A stretch of 39,276 bases of DNA from Bacteroidota bacterium (GTDB taxonomy: Bacteria > Bacteroidota > Bacteroidia > Chitinophagales > Chitinophagaceae), in contig JAKPSI010000049.1 in NCBI GenBank assembly GCA_029555415.1, forward strand, positions 1 to 39,276, read 5' to 3'. The notes beneath the pieces are model-generated. The model was not told where the DNA came from. It did no database searches and saw only the letters and a list, made by a program, of their open reading frames with translations. Positions 1 through 8,167 of the stretch are shown one piece after another. Position 1 is the first letter of the stretch, and each line of letters starts with the position of its first letter. Both the position numbers and the translations under genes were made by a program.

Positions 1-549
1 GCCGGATATGAGATCAAACTGGCGGGTGAGGCACAGCGTGAGCAGGAAACATTCGGCGGCAGTTTCATGACCGTGGTGATCGCCACCGTGTTCCTCTTCA
101 TCATGGTACTGATCCTGGAATTCCGCACATTCAAGAGCATGCTCATTGTACTGTCGGTGATCCCGCTCGGTATCATCGGTGGGGTATCGCTTTTATGGGC
201 CACGGGCAATCCGATGTCATTCGTTGCGATCGTTGGTTTCATCGGGCTGGCGGGTATTGAAGTGAAGAACTCGATACTACTGGTTGATTTCACCAACCAG
301 TTGCGGGAGGAGGGGATGGACCTGGAATCCGCCATCCGCAAGGCCGGTGAGCTGCGCTTCCTGCCGATCGTATTGACAACCTTAACGGCGATCGGTGGTC
401 TGCTACCCATTGCGCTGAACCATAATCCGCTGATCTCGCCGCTGGCGCTGGTGCTCATCGGCGGACTGATCTCTTCCACTTTATTGTCACGGATCGTAAC
501 ACCGGTGGTGTATAAGCTGATCCCGCCCGCGATAAAAGGTAAAGAATAG
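1..549 (+). CDS. RND efflux transporter permease subunit, C-terminal part (5' end outside window)
   Basis: The reading frame is open from the first base, so only the last 182 residues of the protein are present. They match the end of an AcrB/MexB-type inner-membrane pump that exports drugs or metals using proton-motive force. Visible parts are a porter-domain tail, then hydrophobic segments around the conserved stretch GIEVKNSILLVDF, which corresponds to transmembrane helices 10-11, and the following LPIVLTTLTAIGGLLPIAL helix. The protein ends shortly after TPVVY, as is usual for the family. The membrane-fusion and outer-membrane partners would lie upstream, outside the window. A strong terminator follows 21 bp after the stop. 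The family is clear; the substrate cannot be told from this fragment. Confidence 0.95.
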   Translation, partial: AGYEIKLAGEAQREQETFGGSFMTVVIATVFLFIMVLILEFRTFKSMLIVLSVIPLGIIGGVSLLWATGNPMSFVAIVGFIGLAGIEVKNSILLVDFTNQLREEGMDLESAIRKAGELRFLPIVLTTLTAIGGLLPIALNHNPLISPLALVLIGGLISSTLLSRIVTPVVYKLIPPAIKGKE

Positions 550-570
550 AAAGACCATAAAAGAATAGTC

Positions 571-600
571 GGCCTGGGTTCATAGCTCAGGCCTTTTTTT
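571..600 (+). terminator. Rho-independent terminator after the RND permease gene
   Basis: GGCCTGGG and CTCAGGCC pair over 8 positions, with one G-T wobble, around a 7-nt loop and are followed by seven T. This closes the efflux operon and separates it from the AT-rich block that follows. Confidence 0.85.
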
Positions 601-703
601 GCCTTGATCGCCAGGAACAAAAAACACCCGGATACCGATGATGACAGTAACATAGTACTGCGTGATCATAAATGAGGTACGAATGAATGTTGCAGTAACT
701 AAA

Positions 704-723
704 ATGATATAGTTTAATATCAT
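704..723 (+). promoter_or_regulatory. Inverted repeat upstream of the GNAT gene, possible operator
   Basis: ATGATAT and ATATCAT form a perfect 7-bp inverted repeat around a 6-bp spacer, about 50 bp before the acetyltransferase start. A TTG lies at 690-692, just upstream. The geometry fits a dimeric regulator site or a small hairpin in the leader. It could be chance in AT-rich DNA. Confidence 0.3.
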
Positions 724-771
724 ACATTAGTGGGGTGGTTATGATTTTAAAGACAGCACAGTGATCTCGAA

Positions 772-1305
772 ATGAATTTTGACAATTTTTCTATACGATT
801 GTTCTCTCCTGCTGATTATTCAGCATTTTTTGACCTGATTGACAGGAACAGGCCACGTCTGGAAGCATTTTTTTCGGGGACCGTCTCTAAAACAAGAACT
901 TTAGAGGATACTCAAAATTATGTAACAGAAATTGTTAGCAAAATTGACCAAAAAACATATTTACCATTTTTCATGGTTAATGGCCATGATGATTCACTGA
1001 TCGGGTTTATAGATATCAAGAACATTGACTGGAATATTCCTAAAGGTGAAATCGGGTTCTTTATAGATGAGCATTATTCAAATAAAGGGATTGCCAAAAA
1101 AGCGCTGGCAAGATTTACGGAGTATTGCTTCATGACCTACGGGTTCAACAAATTATTCCTCCGGACTCACGAATCCAATCTTGCTGCTAGAAAACTTGCG
1201 GAAAACTGCGGCTTTGAAATAGAAGGAACTTTGCGGAGAGATTACAAAACGACTACTGGTGAGCTGGTTGATCTGCTTTATTACGGTAAGTTGCCATCAG
1301 ATTGA
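772..1305 (+). CDS. GNAT family N-acetyltransferase, RimJ/RimL-like
   Basis: The 177-residue protein has the length and pattern of the RimJ/RimL-type acetyltransferases, which move an acetyl group from acetyl-CoA to an amine, either a protein N-terminus or a small molecule. Seen in the sequence: an N-terminal strand IRLFSPADYSAFFDLI, a central GEIGFFIDEHYSNKGIAKKAL that carries the acetyl-CoA-binding loop, and the terminal NLAARKLAENCGFEIEGTLR motif typical of the subfamily. The start ATG is the first in frame. Base composition is clearly AT-richer than in the flanking core genes, which suggests acquisition by transfer. The substrate is unknown. Confidence 0.9.
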   Translation: MNFDNFSIRLFSPADYSAFFDLIDRNRPRLEAFFSGTVSKTRTLEDTQNYVTEIVSKIDQKTYLPFFMVNGHDDSLIGFIDIKNIDWNIPKGEIGFFIDEHYSNKGIAKKALARFTEYCFMTYGFNKLFLRTHESNLAARKLAENCGFEIEGTLRRDYKTTTGELVDLLYYGKLPSD

Positions 1306-1464
1306 CACTACAGCCAGCAAGGGTATTCGTATGAAATGTATGTGCGTGCAGAGCTGCCGCAATGGTCTTTCCTAACACTTGCCGTCCAGCTTTCAGGTAT
1401 TTCCGCTTTTGTTAACGGGAGACTTGTCAGATACCACTGCATTATTTGCGGTAATTTAGCTTTC

Positions 1465-1836
1465 ATGATTTTTTCAGATAATACAAGAGGCAAGCTATTC
1501 AATGGTTTTGCTGTTTTGTTGGCGCTTGTTGCCATTTATCATTTTATAGGAGTGCTCTATAAAGTTGATGATACGCCGGTTTGGAGGCATCTTCTGTTCG
1601 CCGGGATAAACATATTTTGTATTTATGGCGTATTGAAAAGGCCGGATTACTTTATATATTTTTTTGGATTACTCCTGGTGCAACAATATTATAGCCATGG
1701 ATCCTATATGATCAAAATTTGGCAGGAAAGGAAGCAAATTCACTGGATAAGTGTTTTAGACCTGCTGCTGCTTCCTGTTGCCTTCATTTGTCTGATCGAA
1801 GATCACAAGGTCAGGCATTCTAAAAAGCTGAAGTAA
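1465..1836 (+). CDS. Small integral membrane protein, unknown function
   Basis: The frame is open from 1336, but the part before 1465 reads unlike a protein N-terminus and overlaps an antisense reading frame, so I place the start at the ATG at 1465. The resulting 123 residues contain about four hydrophobic helices (around residues 12-30, 38-58, 61-78 and 90-110) and a basic tail ending in RHSKKLK, consistent with a small inner-membrane protein. A tryptophan- and tyrosine-rich middle (PDYFIYFFGLLLVQQYY) is the most distinctive part. I do not recognise a family. The AT-rich composition matches its neighbours. If the longer start is right, the protein has 166 residues. Confidence 0.6.
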   Translation: MIFSDNTRGKLFNGFAVLLALVAIYHFIGVLYKVDDTPVWRHLLFAGINIFCIYGVLKRPDYFIYFFGLLLVQQYYSHGSYMIKIWQERKQIHWISVLDLLLLPVAFICLIEDHKVRHSKKLK

Positions 1837-1979
1837 TTAACGACGAATCATTCCCGGACGGATTCCGTTATGCTTTCAGGTGTTTCGCTATAGATATCCG
1901 GATGGACTCGTCGGATTAATTGCTTACATTAGGTAAGGGAAGCAGTGCCTGATCAAAATCCCGGTTGCAAATAAATTAT

Positions 1980-2639
1980 ATGGCGGACGAACAAAAATTC
2001 AAAGACATGGCGGCGCAGCTCCGCAAACCGCATGGGGACGACGGAGTCAAAACCGGTGAAATGATGAGCAAAGGAAACAAGCCGATCATTTATGACACTT
2101 TCAGGGCTCTGGATGCTCAGGCAAACGATAATATCCTTGAGATCGGCATGGGCAATGGGTTTTATGTGAAGGAGATACTGGAAAAGGCTGAAAGTATTCA
2201 GTATACAGGATGTGATTATGCTGAATTAATGGTACGGGAATCAGAAAAATTGAATGCTGACTGGATCACGAAAAGGAGGGCAAAGTTCCTCCAGGGAAAT
2301 ATTACTGCGCTTCAGTTTGAGGATAACATATTCAATAAAATTTTCACCATCAATACCCTGTACTTCTGGGATGATGAAGCAGCGGCATTAAGGGAGATCA
2401 AAAGAGTGTTGCAGCCGGGCGGAACATTCATCATTGGCTTTCGCCCGAAACACCAGTCAGAAAAATATCCGTTTACCAAATACGGGTTCAATCAATTTTC
2501 AAAGGAAGACGTAGCAAAGCTGCTGGCTGATAACGGGTTTGCGGTGCTTGATATATTTGAAAATAAGGAACCGCCTTTTGAAATGAATGGATTGATCATG
2601 GAGACAGAAAACGTAGTGGTGGTGGCACGGAAGGTTTAA
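1980..2639 (+). CDS. Class I SAM-dependent methyltransferase
   Basis: The protein has a Methyltransf_11/25-type Rossmann domain. Motif I, NILEIGMGNGFY, binds S-adenosylmethionine and sits near residue 55; the acidic loop GCDYAELM follows; LQPGGTFIIGF near residue 150 is the post-motif strand common to class I enzymes. The frame is open upstream to a TTG at 1965, but the ATG at 1980 gives the more natural start MADEQKFKDMAAQL and 219 residues. Its stop lies 11 bp before the next lipoprotein gene, so the two are probably co-transcribed. The methyl acceptor cannot be predicted: it could be a small molecule or a quinone-like compound. Confidence 0.85.
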   Translation: MADEQKFKDMAAQLRKPHGDDGVKTGEMMSKGNKPIIYDTFRALDAQANDNILEIGMGNGFYVKEILEKAESIQYTGCDYAELMVRESEKLNADWITKRRAKFLQGNITALQFEDNIFNKIFTINTLYFWDDEAAALREIKRVLQPGGTFIIGFRPKHQSEKYPFTKYGFNQFSKEDVAKLLADNGFAVLDIFENKEPPFEMNGLIMETENVVVVARKV

Positions 2640-2650
2640 AACTAAAAGTA

Positions 2651-3382
2651 ATGGCAATTTTCAAAATACTTACCGTCGTTCTGCTTATTACAGGCTGTAC
2701 TTCTCAAAAAGACAGCGCCTATATAAAAGCTAAAACAGCACATGACAAGGGATTGGAAACGATTAAAAATGCTCCGGAGCCCTATCGGAGTAAGATCGCC
2801 GATTCCATGCAAAAATGGATACCGGTATTCAAGGAGGTTTATGTGAATGATCAGAAAAACCGTCTCGTTGGCTACGGATTCACCAAAAGCGGTTTACAGG
2901 AACAGCGGGTATTGGATTCTGAAAACCTTAAAATTGTCACGGCCTATCTGGATACCTATGGCTGGCCGGCTGTAACGGATATGGGATTCATCGGACAGCG
3001 GGCGGTCGGAATGGTGATTCAGCATGCACCGCTGGCTACTCAGGAAAAATATTATCCTTCACTGGTCAAAGCCTACACGTGGGACCCGCATTTATTTGAA
3101 ACGCTGGCGCTGCTGGAAGACCGGATCAATATGCGCAACCACAGATTCCAGTATTACGGATCCCAGGTGGTCGCTTATCAGGGGAAGCAGGTGTTGTACC
3201 CGGTATATAATATCGATAGCCTCGAGATCCGCAGGCAGCAACTGGGTTTTAAAATGACCATGGCGGATTACATGAAATTTTTAAGGGCGGATTGGAATGC
3301 TGAGGCATACAAACAAAAGCTACCGGAATTGGTGACTGCTTTTAAAGTATCTGATTCTTTGGGAGTTCATTATAATTGGTAG
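2651..3382 (+). CDS. DUF6624-like lipoprotein
   Basis: The N-terminus MAIFKILTVVLLITGC is a lipoprotein signal with Cys16 as the lipidated residue, so the mature protein should sit on a membrane facing the periplasm or the surface. The rest resembles DUF6624 proteins: a region with NLKIVTAYLDTYGWPAVTDMG and GMVIQHAPLATQEKYYP, that is, the Gly-Trp-Pro and Gln-His-Ala signatures of that family, followed by a segment in which tyrosine and arginine are frequent. The function of the family is not known. It directly follows the methyltransferase gene. Family assignment is from recognition of these signatures only. Confidence 0.7.
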   Translation: MAIFKILTVVLLITGCTSQKDSAYIKAKTAHDKGLETIKNAPEPYRSKIADSMQKWIPVFKEVYVNDQKNRLVGYGFTKSGLQEQRVLDSENLKIVTAYLDTYGWPAVTDMGFIGQRAVGMVIQHAPLATQEKYYPSLVKAYTWDPHLFETLALLEDRINMRNHRFQYYGSQVVAYQGKQVLYPVYNIDSLEIRRQQLGFKMTMADYMKFLRADWNAEAYKQKLPELVTAFKVSDSLGVHYNW

Positions 3383-3394
3383 AGATTAGTAGCA

Positions 3395-3610
3395 TTACTT
3401 CCCCGAAGCGTTGCGCCCTGTTTTCAGCACTTTCTCATTGATCAACCCCGGATCCTTGAGGCGAAGAATATGTATTCTGGCGTAGGCGCGAATTAATAAA
3501 GAGGATAGTAATCCGCAAAAAGCAGTCAGGGGATTTGCCTTTCATGAATCCCGTAATATCGTAAATTAGAGACGAGACGGCCATCCAGTAAAGCCCTGTA
3601 TTCAGAAAAC
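3395..3610 (-). pseudogene. Possible frameshifted gene remnant, unrecognised
   Basis: The gap between two plus-strand genes reads on the minus strand as two abutting open segments in different frames. The 5' one includes LYWMAVSSLIYDITGF and looks like a membrane helix. The 3' one runs for 48 codons to a TAA at 3395-3397; it starts with a hydrophobic stretch, continues RAYARIHILRLKDP and ends in a basic tail. One or two frameshifts would join them. This looks like the tail of a decayed membrane-protein gene, but no family is recognised and chance cannot be excluded. Confidence 0.25.
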
Positions 3611-3638
3611 AAGTATCATTTTTAATAAATATTTAATA

Positions 3639-4610
3639 ATGAAACGGATCATATTGATCTTTATTTCGGTCACAATTTGTTCGGTCATTTCTTCTGCAGT
3701 TTTTGCTCAGGAAGCGGACGATCTCGACGGCGATGGGATAAAAAACAGTGAAGATGCCTGCCCGAACATCAAAGGGACAAAAGCTAACAAAGGTTGTCCG
3801 GAAAAATCAGAAAGTTCAGCGCTTTCCGGTCCTGCAATAAAGACTTTGGCAGATCTGAATTGTGAATTTATTCTATCGGGGGCTTGTAATGAAATTCTGA
3901 TGGAAGCGAGCGAGAGAGAGATAAAAACTTATTACGGGAGCCGTTATAGAGAGGCTTACTTATTTTATGGAAACCGATCAGAAGTACCCGTTTTTTCTTT
4001 TTATAGTTTAGGATTTGTTTTTGAAATTACGTTTTTCCCGGGGTCCGGGAACATTAGTGAGGATATTCAATGGGGGGATAAAAAAGAGGTTGTGACAAGG
4101 AAATATGGTTCCCCAAAAGGGTTGGTTAAAGGGAAAAACGTAGATGGTGAGAAATACGAAATATTAAAGTATGAGGGTATGGAATTTCAGTTTACAAAAG
4201 GTAAACTGGATAAACTCACTTTGAAAAATATGTTATCGGAATCAGAGGCCGCGGCAGTACATGCCAAACATATGGCTGAAAGAGCCGAGTCTGAAATTGC
4301 AGCTAATTCACCAGAAGCAAAAGCCAGGGCAAGGGCTGAAAAGGAAAAGAAAATTGAAGCCGATTATAAGACATTGCTGGATCAGCTTGATGCAAAACTT
4401 CTTGAAGGTGACCGGATCGTAAAATCCGAAATAAAAGCCATTGCTGCAGGAGGTTTGTTTAAAAAAGCTGTACAGGATAAGTTGGATAAGATCAGGGAAG
4501 CCGGAGATGGCTTGATCGCTCATTTTGGAAAAACATATGAGGGAATGATACCAGAATGGATGATTAAAGCAATTGCTGATAAATGGAGACCAGAGACATT
4601 TACCAAATAA
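3639..4610 (+). CDS. Secreted protein with a thrombospondin type 3-like calcium motif
   Basis: Of the 323 residues, the first 23 form a signal peptide ending in VFAQ. Residues 27-53 (DDLDGDGIKNSEDACPNIKG and a second Cys) match the thrombospondin type 3 repeat, an Asp-rich calcium-binding loop often seen at the N-terminus of OmpA-type and other exported Bacteroidota proteins. Residues of about 60-200 form an unrecognised domain; IQWGDKKEVVTRKYGSP followed by a strand with GMEFQFTKGKL recalls the small SmpA/BamE-like repeats that read 'signal-threshold, gain, offset'. Residues 205-290 are rich in Ala, Glu and Lys and probably form a long helix. No OmpA peptidoglycan-binding domain is present. 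Periplasmic or surface location is inferred; the function is unknown. Confidence 0.75.
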   Translation: MKRIILIFISVTICSVISSAVFAQEADDLDGDGIKNSEDACPNIKGTKANKGCPEKSESSALSGPAIKTLADLNCEFILSGACNEILMEASEREIKTYYGSRYREAYLFYGNRSEVPVFSFYSLGFVFEITFFPGSGNISEDIQWGDKKEVVTRKYGSPKGLVKGKNVDGEKYEILKYEGMEFQFTKGKLDKLTLKNMLSESEAAAVHAKHMAERAESEIAANSPEAKARARAEKEKKIEADYKTLLDQLDAKLLEGDRIVKSEIKAIAAGGLFKKAVQDKLDKIREAGDGLIAHFGKTYEGMIPEWMIKAIADKWRPETFTK

Positions 4611-4771
4611 GAGATGTTAAGCGGTTTGTGATTATTTATCATTATCCATTCGGATCTTAGCCATGCTGTTTGTTAATGTTTCTTTACCAGAACTGGGGAA
4701 TTCGTCTGTGGTGTCCGTTGCCTTAATCGGGTGATAAATCTTAAATATCGGGTTCAAAAAAATCGAAAGCA

Positions 4772-5386
4772 ATGAAAAAGAAAATTCTTGGTTTATTGAC
4801 TGTACTAATGATAGCTGATCTGCTTGGTTGTGGAAATGCTAACCGGGATGCCGGCAACAACAGTCAAAAAGATACATTAGCTGATCAAGCCGTGACTAAA
4901 ACGGCCAATCCGATCAGGTATAAGATAACACCTAACCTTTGGGTGGATAAGGATGCAAAAGCGGTAGCTGATTATTATCTGTCGATTTTCAAAGAGGGTA
5001 AACTGAAGGAATTTCACCGGTATAAAAATCCGCCCCAGGAAAAGGGCCAGGCAGGCCTGGATAGCTTTGAAACAGCGGTCATCAACATTGGGGACATCGA
5101 GCTCAGCATTCTGGCTGCTGGCCCGTACTTCAAATTCAATGAATCGGTTTCTTTAGTTATCAATTGCAAAGACCAGGCGGAAGTGGATTACTACTGGAAT
5201 GCCCTGACCACAAATGGTGGGGAAGAGGGCTCTTGCGGATGGTGTAAAGACAAATATGGATTATCCTGGCAGGTCGTTCCCGTTGAATATTTCGACCTCA
5301 TTAACAGCAGTGATCCTGCTGTCAGGGAAAAGGCCATGAAGAATACGTTCAAGCAGAAGAAGTTGATTCTTTCTGAGCTTAAGTGA
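4772..5386 (+). CDS. VOC-superfamily (3-demethylubiquinone methyltransferase-like) lipoprotein
   Basis: Residues from about 50 on match the PhnB/3-dmu-9_3-mt type of the vicinal oxygen chelate fold: ITPNLWVDKDAKAVADYYLSIF at the start, LVINCKDQAEVDYYWNAL in the middle and CGWCKDKYGLSWQVVP near the end. Proteins of this type are normally short cytoplasmic enzymes or resistance-like proteins of about 150 residues. Here the domain is preceded by MKKKILGLLTVLMIADLLGC, a lipoprotein signal with Cys20, and a polar linker, so an exported version is expected. The catalytic role is unproven for most members. It stands alone with about 160 bp of AT-rich DNA before it. Confidence 0.85.
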   Translation: MKKKILGLLTVLMIADLLGCGNANRDAGNNSQKDTLADQAVTKTANPIRYKITPNLWVDKDAKAVADYYLSIFKEGKLKEFHRYKNPPQEKGQAGLDSFETAVINIGDIELSILAAGPYFKFNESVSLVINCKDQAEVDYYWNALTTNGGEEGSCGWCKDKYGLSWQVVPVEYFDLINSSDPAVREKAMKNTFKQKKLILSELK

Positions 5387-5395
5387 ACAAGGGGG

Positions 5396-5596
5396 TCATC
5401 TGTAATACTGGCAAGGGAACACTCCCTGAATAATATACCGTTTCCCTCTCACTGAATTCATTTCTTTTTTATCCAGTGTTATAACACCTTCTGTAAAGAG
5501 TTCCGGCTCTGTCAGTTGAAGATGCCGGCAATGCTGTAATGCAGGCTGGTCAAGGAAAATTCTTATATTAGAATGATCAGTGTTGTTCCATGCCAT
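5396..5596 (-). pseudogene. Possible 3' remnant of a second penicillin-acylase-like gene
   Basis: A 66-codon minus-strand frame ends with a segment containing ITLDKKE. This matches MTLDKKE close to the end of the intact acylase gene that stops at 6094, and the DNA is nearly identical there (TTCTTTTTTATCCAG in both, read on plus). Further upstream, a FLDQP stretch corresponds to FDDQVP of the intact protein, with about ten extra residues between the two matches. The catalytic and central parts are absent. It may be the tail left by a duplication, a misread non-coding stretch, or an unrelated short gene. Confidence 0.3.
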
Positions 5597-5634
5597 GCAT
5601 GTTATTTCAAAGAAGTAAAAAGCAGAATAATAAT

Positions 5635-6063
5635 ATGACTGGGTTCAAGATAACTACAGCAGATGGTCAGGAGATCAGATTCAGCTATTATCTGGATGAA
5701 GCGCCTGCCACTGCGAAAGCATTTGCAGGTATATTGCCTTTTACCCGGACCTTCCATCATGCAAGAGTGTCGGGGCAGGAGATCTGGATCGATAATATGC
5801 CTGCACTTGATAAAATTCAGGAGAATTCCTCCGTGTTCACCGCACCGGGTGAAGTGGTATGGGGACCGGCAAAACCCGCCCGGGCAAAGACAGCGAATTG
5901 TTTCGGGATATATTATGGTGAAGGAAAAGGGCTGGATGCCTGTAACATTTTCGCCCAGGTGCTGGAATCTGACAGACAAAAACTGATCGACCTCGGAGAA
6001 CGTATCTGGAAGAACGGAGCAGAGGAGCTTACCCTTTCCGGAACGGAGTTGACCGCGCCATGA
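5635..6063 (+). CDS. DUF3830-like protein of the cyclophilin-like fold
   Basis: The frame is open from 5590, but the ATG at 5635 gives the natural start MTGFKITTADGQEIRF and 142 residues. The order of motifs fits DUF3830: a first strand, then LDEAPATAKAFAGILPF, then HHARVSGQEIW, then SVFTAPGEVVWGP and a final region with CFGIYYGEGKGLDACNIFAQV. Members have a small beta-barrel related to cyclophilins and are often encoded with amidase or hydantoinase genes; a bond-forming or binding role is not established. It converges with the acylase gene across only 30 bp. The family call rests on motif order and is moderately sure. Confidence 0.65.
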   Translation: MTGFKITTADGQEIRFSYYLDEAPATAKAFAGILPFTRTFHHARVSGQEIWIDNMPALDKIQENSSVFTAPGEVVWGPAKPARAKTANCFGIYYGEGKGLDACNIFAQVLESDRQKLIDLGERIWKNGAEELTLSGTELTAP

Positions 6064-6093
6064 GTTTTTTTCGGATATCTGATAGATTCCCCC

Positions 6094-8148
6094 TCACTCC
6101 CCCGGATGATACACCCTCTCCGCCCCCGCATACACTTCTTTTTTATCCAGCGTCATATGTTTGGTCTGCTGCTTCAGGTATAAGGGAACCTGGTCGTCAA
6201 AATGTTTATTACCGGGACGGGCAGAAGCACCGTACATGTTCACCGTTTCAATGACTGGCAATTGATCTTTCGGGAAACGGATGAACATGATATAACCATC
6301 GCCACCGGTGGATTTCAGCATGCCGTTCTTGAAAGGCTCCGTCCATTGCGGAGAAAGCAGATCAGGGAAACCACCCAGCGGCCAGGTCTTGTCACCCCGT
6401 ACCAGTTTCTGGATATCACCCAGCACCAGGTCCGTCCGGCCGAAGTTTTTCATCATATAATCTTTCACGTATTGCAGGGTCTCCAATGATTCCGAAACTG
6501 TAATGGCGCGGGAACCCTGTCCCTGTAATTTTTTCGCGAGATAATTGTAGACCAGAATAAAAACTGCGCCGCCCTTGCTGTCCGGATCACCTTTCTTGTC
6601 CCATTGCTTCAGCGTATTGATCAGATCCGCGTATTCCGGATGTGCCGCGGGGTCCAGTCCCACCAGACTATCGATCCGGTACGGATACTGCAGCACCGCT
6701 GGTAATTGCCGGTCGAACTTGATGCGCTTGAACTGATCGAAACTGATCTTGCCCTCCGCCGGCATTTCTTCCATGAGTCTTTTGCTGCGGTTATTATGCC
6801 AGATCTCCCAGCCATCAGCGGTGGAATAATTCGTGGGCTCCAGGTTGAAACCCGGAGCAGTGGCCAGAAAGGAGGAATGATTCGTATTGAACAGGAATCC
6901 GCTCCCGGGATTCACATACTGCGGCAATTTATTCAGGGGACGGAATTCCGTCCATAATGAATTGGAAGTATTGCCGGGCAATGTTTGTTTCCAGTTGTAC
7001 CCATGGATCTGATCCCGGATGGGCATCAGCGCATTGTTCACATAAAAGATCGTATCCCGGTTATCGGCATACATGATGTTGAACATCGACAATTCCTGTT
7101 TACTCAGCGCCGCATAGAACTCCGTATAGTTGCGGGCCTTGTCCATATGGTACCATTCATCCAGCGCGCCGATCCGCATATCCGCACCCAGCCGCATCGC
7201 GAAATAACCGGTCTTGTTCTTCATTGTCGGACCATACTTGCTCCAATACACCGTTTTGCCAATAGCGATGGGGACCCCTTTGATGTGCAGTTTGATCTTT
7301 TTCTTTTCCAGCGGGATCCAGTCCCCGTCAAAATTGTACTGACCCGGATGCGCGTCATCGGTCTGCAATTGATATACATCCAGACGATCACAATAATTCA
7401 CCGTATGAGCCCAGCCCAGGTGTTCATTCACACCATGCAGGATGCAGGGACCACCCGCGAGTAAACCACCCAGTACATTCAATCCTTCCTCACTGCAGAG
7501 ATGTGCTTCATAAAATGCCTGTGAACCGGTATTGGGCTGATGGGCATTGACGAGCAGATAGTTTTCGCCGGTCGTAGTGCGGCTTGCACTCACCGCCATC
7601 GAATTCGATCCCTTCGGATTCATGGAAGCGATCGGCATGTTATTGCCGAATATTTTCCCCAATGCTTCACCGGCGCCATTGAAAACGATCAGCGCGAGAA
7701 CAGATGAAGAAACATATTCTTTGGGTGTAACAGGAAATAGCTTTTTATGCATCCATTCTTTCGGATGCGCGGCCGCATAGGCGTTCAGACCTTGCGTGTA
7801 ACCATCTATGAGTTTCAGGAATTCAGGGGAGAGGGTATTCCATTTTTCCTCCGTCAGTTCCTTACAGCGGAACAGCGCGAATGCGTAATCGCCCGCCGCG
7901 CCTGCCTTTCCCTGCACACGGCCCATCACGCCTTTCACAGGCAGCAACACTTCCTGCATACTGTTGAAATCATCCTCCGCCTCGGCCCAGGCCAGTCCGT
8001 ACGCCACTTCACGGTCCGTCGGCGCGAAAATATGCGGCACACCAAAATGGTCACGCACAATGTCAATGCGCTTCGGGTCGATCTTGTCCTGGGCGGATAA
8101 TGCCGTGGCCAGTCCGGTGAGGGCGAGCAGGCAGAAAATTTGCTTCAT
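6094..8148 (-). CDS. Secreted penicillin acylase family (Ntn-hydrolase) protein
   Basis: The 684-residue precursor has a signal peptide ending in ALSAQ and belongs to the penicillin acylase/acyl-homoserine-lactone acylase family. These periplasmic enzymes cut themselves into alpha and beta chains, and the new N-terminal Ser of the beta chain hydrolyses amide bonds of acylated compounds. Seen here: the alpha-chain start DIVRDHFGVPHIFAPTDREV, the autocleavage site PKGSNSMAVS with Ser181 as the predicted nucleophile, HGVNEHLGWAHTVNY, and the NTNHSSF region. The position of Ser181 fits the family. The substrate (beta-lactam, acyl amino acid, lactone or lipopeptide) cannot be predicted. It lies 19 bp after the fucosidase gene and is likely in one transcript with it. 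Confidence 0.92.
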   Translation of the reverse strand: MKQIFCLLALTGLATALSAQDKIDPKRIDIVRDHFGVPHIFAPTDREVAYGLAWAEAEDDFNSMQEVLLPVKGVMGRVQGKAGAAGDYAFALFRCKELTEEKWNTLSPEFLKLIDGYTQGLNAYAAAHPKEWMHKKLFPVTPKEYVSSSVLALIVFNGAGEALGKIFGNNMPIASMNPKGSNSMAVSASRTTTGENYLLVNAHQPNTGSQAFYEAHLCSEEGLNVLGGLLAGGPCILHGVNEHLGWAHTVNYCDRLDVYQLQTDDAHPGQYNFDGDWIPLEKKKIKLHIKGVPIAIGKTVYWSKYGPTMKNKTGYFAMRLGADMRIGALDEWYHMDKARNYTEFYAALSKQELSMFNIMYADNRDTIFYVNNALMPIRDQIHGYNWKQTLPGNTSNSLWTEFRPLNKLPQYVNPGSGFLFNTNHSSFLATAPGFNLEPTNYSTADGWEIWHNNRSKRLMEEMPAEGKISFDQFKRIKFDRQLPAVLQYPYRIDSLVGLDPAAHPEYADLINTLKQWDKKGDPDSKGGAVFILVYNYLAKKLQGQGSRAITVSESLETLQYVKDYMMKNFGRTDLVLGDIQKLVRGDKTWPLGGFPDLLSPQWTEPFKNGMLKSTGGDGYIMFIRFPKDQLPVIETVNMYGASARPGNKHFDDQVPLYLKQQTKHMTLDKKEVYAGAERVYHPGE

Positions 8149-8167
8149 CTTGGAATATCGTTGGTTT

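Noticed and set aside
5590-6063. Longer start of the DUF3830 gene at 5590
   Set aside because: The first 15 residues are not protein-like (MPCMLFQRSKKQNNN), and the ATG at 5635 starts at the first strand of the domain.
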